NCBI GenBank assembly: GCA_041602815.1
Contig: JBFIFO010000183.1
Coordinates: forward strand, 1-7,022
DNA: 7,022 nucleotides
Direction of reading: 5' to 3'
DNA from: GCA-020356105 sp041602815
GTDB taxonomy: Bacteria; Pseudomonadota; Alphaproteobacteria; UBA8366; JADFVY01
Numbering within the stretch: the stretch's first letter is position 1; every line of letters begins with the position of its first letter. Shown one piece after another: positions 1 through 5,279 of the stretch. A program made the position numbers and the translations under genes. A model generated the notes under the pieces. The model saw only the letters and a list, made by a program, of their open reading frames with translations. It ran no database searches and had not been told where the DNA came from.

Positions 1-37
1 CCCCGCTTCACGGGCACATGACGGGGACGGACGGCAG

Positions 38-562
38 ATGAAATACGCGCTGGGAGACGTGACTGTTCAGACCGAGGGCGACGACTACTGGATCGCGCCG
101 AACGCGGTGGTGATCGGCGACGTGCGCCTGAAGAAGAACGCCAGCATCTGGTGGAACTGCGTCGTCCGCGGCGATTCCGAGACCATCACCATCGGCGAGA
201 ACGTCAACGTCCAGGACGGCTCGGTGCTGCACGCCGACCCCGGCTACCCGCTGGTGCTGGAGAAGAACGTCTCGGTCGGCCACAAGGTGATGCTGCACGG
301 GTGTTCCGTCGGCGAGGGCTCGCTGATCGGCATCGGCGCCATCGTGCTCAACGGCACGAAGATCGGCAGGAACTGCCTCATCGGCGCCAACACGCTGCTG
401 GCCGAGAACAAGGAGATCCCGGACGGCTCGATGGTCCTCGGCTCGCCCGGCAAGGTCGTCAGACAGCTCAGCGAGGAGCAGCAGGCCAACCTCCGGCGGA
501 TCGCCGACCACTACGTCGAGAACCACCAGCGCTACAAGCGCGAGCTCAAGGAGCAGGACTGA
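38..562 (+). CDS. gamma-class carbonic anhydrase-like hexapeptide-repeat protein
   Basis: A 174-residue left-handed beta-helix protein of the gamma-carbonic anhydrase / YrdA-PaaY superfamily, expected to be a cytoplasmic zinc-dependent trimer that may interconvert CO2 and bicarbonate. Hexapeptide-type repeats run from about residue 18 to 138. The three metal ligands of the family are visible as His65 (VLHADPG), His82 and His87 (GHKVMLHG). Arg44 and Asp46 (RGDSE) and Gln59 match the active-site Arg, Asp and Gln of archaeal Cam. The acidic loop that carries the Cam proton-shuttle Glu is absent: only 17 residues separate the first two His, so this is the short CamH-like type, for which activity is often weak or unproven. 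A helical tail (about 144-174) closes the protein. Length is normal. The ATG is preceded by purine-rich sequence (GGGACGGACGG) and fits the family N-terminus. The stop lies 4 nt before the rhodanese-like gene, implying one transcript. Family assignment is firm; enzymatic activity is inferred. Confidence 0.93.
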   Translation: MKYALGDVTVQTEGDDYWIAPNAVVIGDVRLKKNASIWWNCVVRGDSETITIGENVNVQDGSVLHADPGYPLVLEKNVSVGHKVMLHGCSVGEGSLIGIGAIVLNGTKIGRNCLIGANTLLAENKEIPDGSMVLGSPGKVVRQLSEEQQANLRRIADHYVENHQRYKRELKEQD

Positions 563-566
563 TCCG

Positions 567-2135
567 GTGACGTATCTCTCGCCGCAGGCGGTCAAGCCTC
601 GTCTGACCGGCGGCGGCGAGATCGCATTCCTCGACGTGCGCGAGCACGGCCAGCATGGCGAGGGCCATCCCTTCTTCGCCGTGCCGGCGCCCTACAGCCG
701 GCTCGAGGCCGAAGTCCCGGCGCTGGTGCCCCGCAAATCGACGCCGGTGGTGCTGCTTGACGACGGCGACGGCGTCGCCGAGCGGGCGGCGCGGCGCCTC
801 GCGGCGCTCGGCTACGACGAGGTCGCGGTCCTCGAGGGCGGCGCACCGGGCTGGGCCGCCGCCGGCTACACCCTGTTCCAGGGGGTGAACGTGCCGAGCA
901 AGGCGTTCGGCGAGCTCGTGGAAGAGACGCGGCAAACGCCGCGCATCACCGCCGCCGCGCTGAAGGCGATGCGGGACAGGGGCGAGGCGTACGTACTGCT
1001 CGACGGCCGACCGGTCGCCGAATACCGCAGGATGAACATCCCGGGCGGCGTGTGCTGCCCGAACGCGGAGCTCGGCCACCGCCTGCCGGCGCTGGTGCCG
1101 GACGACCGTACGCCCGTTATCGTCAACTGCGCCGGGCGCACCCGCAGCATCATCGGCGCCCAGTCGCTGATCGACCTCGGCGTGCGCAACCCGGTGATGG
1201 CGCTGGAGAACGGGACGCAGGGCTGGCTGCTCGCCGGCCTGGAGCTGGAGCGCGGCGCCGACCGGATCTATCCGGAGGCACTGTCGGGCGATACCTTGGC
1301 GGCCTCGCGGGCGCGGGCCGCATCCTTCCTCGCCGCGCAGCGGATTCCGCTGATCGATCCGCACACGCTTGAGGCCTGGCGCGCCGAGGATAACAGCACG
1401 CTGTACCTGTTCGACGTACGTACGGAAGAAGAGGTCCGGCAGAACCGCTATCCCGGGGCGGTGCACGCGCCCGGCGGCCAGCTCGTGCAGGCGACCGACC
1501 GCTGGGTCGGCGTGCGCGGCGCCCGCATCGTGCTCACCGACGATACCGGGCTGCGCGCCGCGATTACCGCGCACTGGCTCCGCCGGATGGGGCACGATGC
1601 GAGCGTGCTGGACTATGACGTGACGCGTCCGGTCAGGGACCGGCCGACCGAGGAGACCGGCCTCATCGAGGACGCGCTGCCGCGGATCGAGGCCGTGGCG
1701 CTGCGCGGGATGCCGAACGTCGCCGCCGTCGCGCTGCTCGACCTCAACGACAGCGCCGCCTATCGCCGCGGCCATATCGACGGCGCGCGCTGGGCGATCC
1801 GCCCGCGCCTCGACCGACTCGGCCTTGCGCCGGACCGGCCGCTGGTCCTGACCGCGGCGGACCGTATGCGGGCGGAACTCGCCGCCCTCGACCTGAAGGA
1901 GCTGGGCTGCCGCTCGATCCAGTACCTGGCGGGCGACGAAGCGGATTGGGCGGCGGCCGGTCTCGAGCTGGTGGCGACGCCGGACGACCCGACCGACGAA
2001 GACCGGATCGACTACCTGTTCTTCGTGCACGACCGCCACGCCGGCAACCTCGACGCCTGCCGCCGGTACCTCGCCTGGGAGACCGGCCTCATCGCCCAGC
2101 TGGACCAGCAGGAGAGGGGCGTGTTCCGGCTCTAG
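567..2135 (+). CDS. four-domain rhodanese-like sulfurtransferase
   Basis: A 522-residue protein built from four consecutive rhodanese-like folds, at roughly residues 5-105, 122-230, 262-352 and 370-472, with a conserved C-terminal tail (about 480-522, including FFVHDRHAGN and YLAWETGLIAQLDQQE) that I recall from proteobacterial proteins of this length. Rhodaneses move sulfane sulfur through a persulfide on an active-site Cys. Only domain 2 shows this loop: Cys188 in VNCAGRTRS. The equivalent places in domain 1 (VVLLDDGDG), domain 3 (IVLTDDTG) and domain 4 (LVLTAADR) have Asp or Ala, so three domains are probably structural or substrate-binding. There is no signal peptide or membrane segment, so it should be cytoplasmic. 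The start is GTG, 4 nt after the carbonic anhydrase-like stop; no strong Shine-Dalgarno is visible, which suggests translational coupling. The open frame has no internal disruption. The physiological sulfur donor and acceptor cannot be told from sequence. Confidence 0.92.
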   Translation: MTYLSPQAVKPRLTGGGEIAFLDVREHGQHGEGHPFFAVPAPYSRLEAEVPALVPRKSTPVVLLDDGDGVAERAARRLAALGYDEVAVLEGGAPGWAAAGYTLFQGVNVPSKAFGELVEETRQTPRITAAALKAMRDRGEAYVLLDGRPVAEYRRMNIPGGVCCPNAELGHRLPALVPDDRTPVIVNCAGRTRSIIGAQSLIDLGVRNPVMALENGTQGWLLAGLELERGADRIYPEALSGDTLAASRARAASFLAAQRIPLIDPHTLEAWRAEDNSTLYLFDVRTEEEVRQNRYPGAVHAPGGQLVQATDRWVGVRGARIVLTDDTGLRAAITAHWLRRMGHDASVLDYDVTRPVRDRPTEETGLIEDALPRIEAVALRGMPNVAAVALLDLNDSAAYRRGHIDGARWAIRPRLDRLGLAPDRPLVLTAADRMRAELAALDLKELGCRSIQYLAGDEADWAAAGLELVATPDDPTDEDRIDYLFFVHDRHAGNLDACRRYLAWETGLIAQLDQQERGVFRL

Positions 2136-2153
2136 GCCGCGGCCGGCGCCGGT

Positions 2154-2264
2154 GCGACCTCATACTTCGAGACGCGGCTACGCCGCTCCTCAGCATGAGG
2201 CTCCAACATAGTGCCCTCATGCTGAGGAGGCTGCGCAAGCAGCCGTCTCGAAGTATGAGGTCGC
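2154..2264. repeat. inverted pair of REP-like palindromic units between convergent genes
   Basis: The outer arms 2154-2174 and 2244-2264 are perfect 21-bp reverse complements, and inner arms 2187-2200 and 2215-2228 are perfect 14-bp reverse complements around a 14-nt loop (2201-2214). Between outer and inner arms each half has its own small hairpin: GCGGC-TAC-GCCGC (2174-2186) on the left and GGCTGC-GCAA-GCAGCC (2229-2244) on the right. Their sequences differ, but both pair. This is the layout of two REP-type units in head-to-head orientation. It lies between the stops of the rhodanese-like gene (2135) and the DUF6869-like gene (2272), so a transcript from either side would fold into a very stable hairpin and could end there or be protected from 3' decay. 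No T-run follows, so a classical intrinsic terminator is not supported. Similar CCTCATGCTGAGG / CTTCGAGACG repeats are, from memory, frequent in Alphaproteobacteria. Confidence 0.9.
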
Positions 2265-2271
2265 TCGGCTG

Positions 2272-2811
2272 CTATGGGTTGAAAATCGAGGGAGGCGTTC
2301 CGTCCCTGTCTTCTTGTTTGCGCGAGCCCTGCGGGGTCCTCGGATCGCGGTCCAGCCACGGCCCGTCGGCGACGGCGTTCCGGATGCGCCGCCAGATCTC
2401 GGGCTTGACGAAGTGCTCGGCCCAGACGCCCGAGAGCAGCAGGCGGAACTTCTCGCTGCTCGCGGCCTCGCGCTCGATCTCGCCGATCATGCGCTCGCCG
2501 TGGAAGCACACCAGGTTCTCGAGCGGCCCCGCGGCAAGGATGCCGATCTCGGCCGGATCCTCCAGGTAGGTGAGCGTGAACACGATCAGCCGGAAACCGA
2601 GGGCCGGCCGCTCGCCCACGAACCTGTCCATGCAGTCTATCGCCCAGAAACACCGGTCCTTTTCCGCGTCACCGGCGCTCCGGTCGGCAATCGTCTTCAG
2701 GGCGAGGGCAAGCCGGTCCGGGTCCAGGTCCCCGTCGGCGTCCCGGCACGGAAAGCCGGCGCCGCACCGGCACGCGCCACAGACAGGAAGTTCCCTTCGC
2801 ATCTCGCCCAT
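2272..2811 (-). CDS. DUF6869-like hypothetical protein with N-terminal cysteine cluster
   Basis: A small cytoplasmic protein of unknown function, 179 residues from the chosen ATG at 2811. Residues about 75-150, with the stretch AAGPLENLVCFHGERMIGEI followed by LLSGVWAEHF, look like DUF6869 as I remember that family; this rests on pattern memory only. The N-terminus carries Cys11, Cys14, Cys16 and Cys22 (CGACRCGAGFPC), which could bind a metal. The C-terminal 25 residues or so are polar and probably disordered. The frame stays open up to an ATG at 2949, giving 225 residues, but the added segment is basic, proline-rich and low in recognisable structure, so I treat it as upstream DNA. A second ATG at 2802 is possible and has GGGCGAG just before it. 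It converges on the rhodanese-like gene across the 2154-2264 palindrome and is separated from the transporter by about 420 bp, so it is probably transcribed alone. There is no signal peptide or membrane segment. Confidence 0.7.
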   Translation of the reverse strand: MGEMRRELPVCGACRCGAGFPCRDADGDLDPDRLALALKTIADRSAGDAEKDRCFWAIDCMDRFVGERPALGFRLIVFTLTYLEDPAEIGILAAGPLENLVCFHGERMIGEIEREAASSEKFRLLLSGVWAEHFVKPEIWRRIRNAVADGPWLDRDPRTPQGSRKQEDRDGTPPSIFNP

Positions 2812-2974
2812 GGGCGGCGACTGTGCCCGGGAAACGTTAACAAAGGGGAAATCGGGCGGGCGCCGCGGTGGCGATTCGATGTGCTGCGAACGGCTCTTGT
2901 ATAAGTTTTGCCGCGTCGCCCTCATCATGGAGAGCTTTGCGCGGATCACTTTCTCCGGCTTCGCGGGTCAGGCC
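2812..2974 (-). other. presumed 5' region of the DUF6869-like gene, no gene seen
   Basis: Upstream DNA of the 2811 start, on the minus strand. It is noticeably more A/T-rich around 2834-2845 and 2895-2910 than the neighbouring genes, as promoter regions often are. On the minus strand there is a TTATACAAG stretch (about 2898-2906) that is a weak -10 candidate, but no convincing -35 partner. The open frames crossing this region translate to basic, Arg/Pro-rich sequence without recognisable domains. No RNA gene or riboswitch was recognised. Confidence 0.35.
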
Positions 2975-3145
2975 ACCCCCTTCCCAACCCCTCCCCCCAG
3001 GGCACGTCCCTGCGTCCTCGCAACCATCGGCGCGAGGGAGCGGGGCCCGATCTTCCCGCCTGCGCCGACAGAGCCCCTTTCCCTTGCGCTGGCGCCTGAT
3101 TGCCTGGGCAGTCCTTCCATGGGGGGAGGTGTTGGGGAGGGGGTG
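2975..3145. repeat. degenerate G/C-tract inverted-repeat element
   Basis: The C-rich arm at 2975-2999 (ACCCCCTTCCCAACCCCTCC and onward) is matched by a G-rich arm at 3120-3145 that is its reverse complement with only a few mismatches or shifts. About 120 nt lie between. The middle contains GAGCCCCTTTCCC (3071-3083), which resembles the GAGCCCCTCTCCC start of the right arm in the 5157-5256 repeat, and the stretch just before it is also loosely similar. It therefore looks like a decayed or longer relative of the same repeat family. It sits downstream of the second permease gene and upstream of the DUF6869-like gene, where it might contribute to ending the transporter transcript, although no T-run is present. 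Short open frames through it translate to Arg/Pro/Gly-rich sequence and are not credible genes. Confidence 0.65.
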
Positions 3146-3231
3146 ACTTGCGATCTCGCGTATTGCGCAAGGTTTTCCATCCTCGGCCGGCCGAAGGACG
3201 CGCTTTGCACTGACGGCCTTCCGGCTGCCCC

Positions 3232-4161
3232 TCACTCCACCGCGCGCGGGTCGAGCGCGTCCTGCAGCCCGTCGCCGAGGAAGTTGAAGGCGATGACGGT
3301 GACGAAGATCATCAAGCCGGGCCAGACCGCCAGCATCGGTGCCGACCAGATCGTCTCCTGCGCGTTGGTCAGCATGTTGCCCCAGCTCGCCACCGGCGGC
3401 TGGATGCCGAGGCCAAGGAAGCTGAGCACCGATTCGAACAGGATGATGTTGCCGACCGACAGCGTGGTGGCGACGATGATCGGCGAGATCGCGTTGGGCA
3501 GGATGTGGACCAGCATGATGCGTCCCGGCCCGGCGCCCATCGCCACCGCCGCCTTGACGAACTCGCGGGCGCGGATGACCAGGGTTTCCGCGCGCACCAG
3601 CCGCGCCACCGTGGTCCAGCCGAACAGCGAGACGATGACGATGATGCGGTACAGGCTGACGTCCTCCGACCGCGCCAGCTCCGCCGGCAGCCCGAGCTTC
3701 TCGAGGTCGATCGCCGCCAGCACGATCAAGAGCGGCAGCAGCGGAAGGGAGATCACCCCGTCGGTAAAGCGCATCAGGAAGGCGTCGAGCCGTCCGCCGA
3801 AATAGCCGGCGAGGATGCCGATCGCAGTGCCGATCAGCGCCGCGAACACCGCCGCCGACAGGCCGACGGCGAGCGACACCCGCCCGCCATAGAGCAGGCG
3901 CGCGGCGAGGTCGCGCCCAAGTTCGTCGGTGCCCAGGATGTGCTCAGCGCCCGGCGGGGCGAAGCGGTTGAACAGATTCGCCGCCTCGGCATCGACGCCG
4001 AGCGCGCGTTCGGCCAGCGGCGCCGCCAGCGCGGCGAGGCCGAGCAGCACGAGCAGGGCGAGGCTCGCCACCGCCAGGCGGTGCTCGAGGAAGCGCCGCG
4101 CCATGCGCGCCGCCATGCTGCGCGGCGCGCCGCGAGGGGCGGCGTCGGCCATGGCACTCAT
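3232..4161 (-). CDS. DppC/OppC-type ABC importer permease
   Basis: A 309-residue inner-membrane permease of the peptide/nickel ABC importer class, the second half of the permease heterodimer. After a cytoplasmic N-terminus, a first membrane helix spans about 29-51. The family motif HILGTDELGRDLAARLLYG (74-92) follows, then five further hydrophobic segments near 94-118, 135-151, 170-190, 226-250 and 276-296. The EAA coupling loop that docks on the ATPase is at about 198-230 (EFVKAAVAMGAGPGRIMLVH), followed by the typical ESVLSFLGLGIQPPVASWGN. A polar insert at about 151-169 (DLEKLGLPAELARSEDVSL) between helices 3 and 4 is, as I recall, shared by a subgroup of these permeases. The start ATG overlaps the preceding permease stop as ATGA and has GGAGG 7 nt upstream; in-frame Met4 and Met16 are alternatives. 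Nothing is truncated. The substrate is unknown. No ATPase gene follows. Confidence 0.94.
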   Translation of the reverse strand: MSAMADAAPRGAPRSMAARMARRFLEHRLAVASLALLVLLGLAALAAPLAERALGVDAEAANLFNRFAPPGAEHILGTDELGRDLAARLLYGGRVSLAVGLSAAVFAALIGTAIGILAGYFGGRLDAFLMRFTDGVISLPLLPLLIVLAAIDLEKLGLPAELARSEDVSLYRIIVIVSLFGWTTVARLVRAETLVIRAREFVKAAVAMGAGPGRIMLVHILPNAISPIIVATTLSVGNIILFESVLSFLGLGIQPPVASWGNMLTNAQETIWSAPMLAVWPGLMIFVTVIAFNFLGDGLQDALDPRAVE

Positions 4162-5132
4162 CGCCCCGCCTCCAGGCTGCGGAAGCTGACCCGCGGGTCG
4201 AGCCAGACATAGGCGATGTCGGCCAGAAGGTTGCCGACCAGCGTCATCGCGGTGGCGAACAGCAGGCCGACCAGGGCGAGGTTGTAGTCGTTGGCGAGGA
4301 TCGAGTCGTAGATCATCCGGCCCATGCCCTGCCAGGCGAACATGATCTCGGTGATCAGCGCGCCCGAAAACAGCCCGCCGAAGCTTAGCCCCAGGACGGT
4401 GACCAGCGGCGTCATGGCGCCGCGCAGCGCGTGGCTGCGCACCATCCGCCCCTCGCTCAGCCCCTTGGCGCGGGCGGTGCGGATATAGTCCTGGCGCAGG
4501 GTCTGGATCATGCTGGCGCGCATGAAACGGGTGAAGCTGCCGACGCTGAGCATCGTCAGCGTGCCCACCGGCAGCACCATGTAGCGCGCCGAATCGATCA
4601 ACGACGCCGTCCCGCCCGCCGGCCCCATGCCGCCGGCCGGCAGCCAGCCGAGGGTGACCGAGAACAGGATGATGGCCAGCAGCGCGAGCCAGAAGGGCGG
4701 GGTCGAGAAGCCGGCGAAGCAGGCGAGGTTCACGGTGTAGTCGAACACGCCGTTGGCGCGCATCGCGGCGATGGTGCCGAGCGGGATCGCGATCGCCAGT
4801 GACAGCGCGAGGCTGATGCCGAGCAGCAGGAGGCTGTTGCCCAGGCGCGGCCACAGCATCTCGAGCACCGGCCGCATGGTCACGCGCGAGTTGCCGAAAT
4901 CGCCCTGCAGCGCCGCGCCGAGCCAGTTGCCATAGCGCTCGACGATCGGGCGGTCGAGCCCGTACAGCGCCTTCAGCCGCTCCGCATCGGCCGGCGTCAG
5001 CTTCGGGTCGGACTGGATCATGATGTCGATCGGGTCGCCCGGCATCAGGCCGATCAGACCGTACACCGCGAACGAGACCAGCAGCAGCACGATCAGGCTC
5101 TCGGTCAGCCGGACGGCGGCGAATCGCAGCAT
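4158..5132 (-). CDS. DppB/OppB-type ABC importer permease
   Basis: A 324-residue inner-membrane permease of the peptide/nickel ABC importer class and partner of the DppC-type protein encoded next. The N-terminal helix (about 11-31) is followed by the DppB hallmark LMPGDPIDIM (29-38) and by LYGLDRPIVERYGNWL (56-71) and GDFGNS (77-82). Further membrane segments lie near 98-122, 135-160, 184-200, 243-265 and 285-307. The EAA loop that contacts the ATPase is at about 215-245 (DYIRTARAKGLSEGRMVRSH), and the C-terminus ends with the usual YVWLDPRV. Its length is normal. The ATG at 5132 fits the family N-terminus, although the ribosome binding site is weak (GCGGATAG). The gene stop overlaps the next start by ATGA. 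An inverted repeat lies immediately upstream, between this gene and the binding-protein gene, so permease levels may differ from binding-protein levels. Family firm; substrate not assignable. Confidence 0.95.
   Translation of the reverse strand: MLRFAAVRLTESLIVLLLVSFAVYGLIGLMPGDPIDIMIQSDPKLTPADAERLKALYGLDRPIVERYGNWLGAALQGDFGNSRVTMRPVLEMLWPRLGNSLLLLGISLALSLAIAIPLGTIAAMRANGVFDYTVNLACFAGFSTPPFWLALLAIILFSVTLGWLPAGGMGPAGGTASLIDSARYMVLPVGTLTMLSVGSFTRFMRASMIQTLRQDYIRTARAKGLSEGRMVRSHALRGAMTPLVTVLGLSFGGLFSGALITEIMFAWQGMGRMIYDSILANDYNLALVGLLFATAMTLVGNLLADIAYVWLDPRVSFRSLEAGR
4169..4173 (-). promoter_or_regulatory. ribosome binding site of the DppC-type permease
   Basis: GGAGG on the minus strand lies inside the end of the DppB-type coding region, 7 nt before the ATG at 4161. 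It supports that start over the later in-frame Met codons and indicates direct initiation in addition to ATGA coupling. Confidence 0.7.
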
Positions 5133-5156
5133 CTATCCGCGGGGGCGGTGAATCCA

Positions 5157-5256
5157 CCCCCTCCCAACCCTCCCCCGCAAGCGGGAGAGGCCTATTTCCC
5201 GAAGTTCACCACATAGAGCCCCTCTCCCGCTTGCGGGGGAGGGGTTGGGGAGGGGG
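5157..5256. repeat. near-perfect inverted repeat inside the transporter operon
   Basis: The left arm 5157-5190 and right arm 5221-5256 are reverse complements, with a perfect 20-bp core (5171-5190 TCCCCCGCAAGCGGGAGAGG against 5221-5240) and outer C/G tracts that differ by inserted bases. The spacer is 30 nt. Each core also contains the self-complementary CCCGCAAGCGGG, so each arm can fold alone or with the other. In mRNA running from the binding-protein gene (stop at 5280-5282) to the DppB-type permease (start 5132), this forms a large GC-rich stem-loop. Such structures commonly stabilise the upstream message or reduce read-through, which would give more binding protein than permease; that effect is inferred here. 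No T-run follows, so complete termination is not supported. It resembles dispersed intergenic repeats of Alphaproteobacteria. Confidence 0.9.
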
Positions 5257-5279
5257 CCTGTTGCACGTCGCACCCCGTC

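Noticed and set aside
1..21. Possible end of an upstream plus-strand gene (frame 1, ending TGA at 19-21)
   Set aside because: Only six codons are visible, too few to support a gene call; left open.
546..2039. Long minus-strand open frame of 497 codons opposite the rhodanese-like gene
   Set aside because: Arg/His/Val-rich translation with no family resemblance, fully antisense to a gene with clear domains; expected from high GC third positions.
2154..2264. Classical rho-independent terminator
   Set aside because: The stem is long and strong, but neither side is followed by a run of T, so it is listed as a repeat with possible terminator activity only.
2950..3231. RNA gene, riboswitch or CRISPR array in the intergenic region
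   Set aside because: No tRNA-like fold, no evenly spaced direct repeats and no recognised aptamer pattern; the structure is explained by the inverted C/G tracts.
2837..3235. Minus-strand open frame of 132 codons downstream of the DppC-type gene
   Set aside because: Runs through the degenerate inverted repeat and is Arg/Gly/Pro-rich; no recognisable protein. Could not be defended as a pseudogene either.
2570..3805. Plus-strand open frame of 411 codons spanning the intergenic region and the end of the DppC-type gene
   Set aside because: Crosses the DUF6869-like gene, a repeat and the permease gene in antisense; Ser/Arg/Pro-rich with no domain and no plausible ribosome binding site.
3232..5157. 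641-codon minus-strand frame apparently fusing both permeases
   Set aside because: Its first half is the wrong frame of the DppB-type gene; only the part from the ATG at 4161 is real. The two permeases are separate genes overlapping by ATGA.
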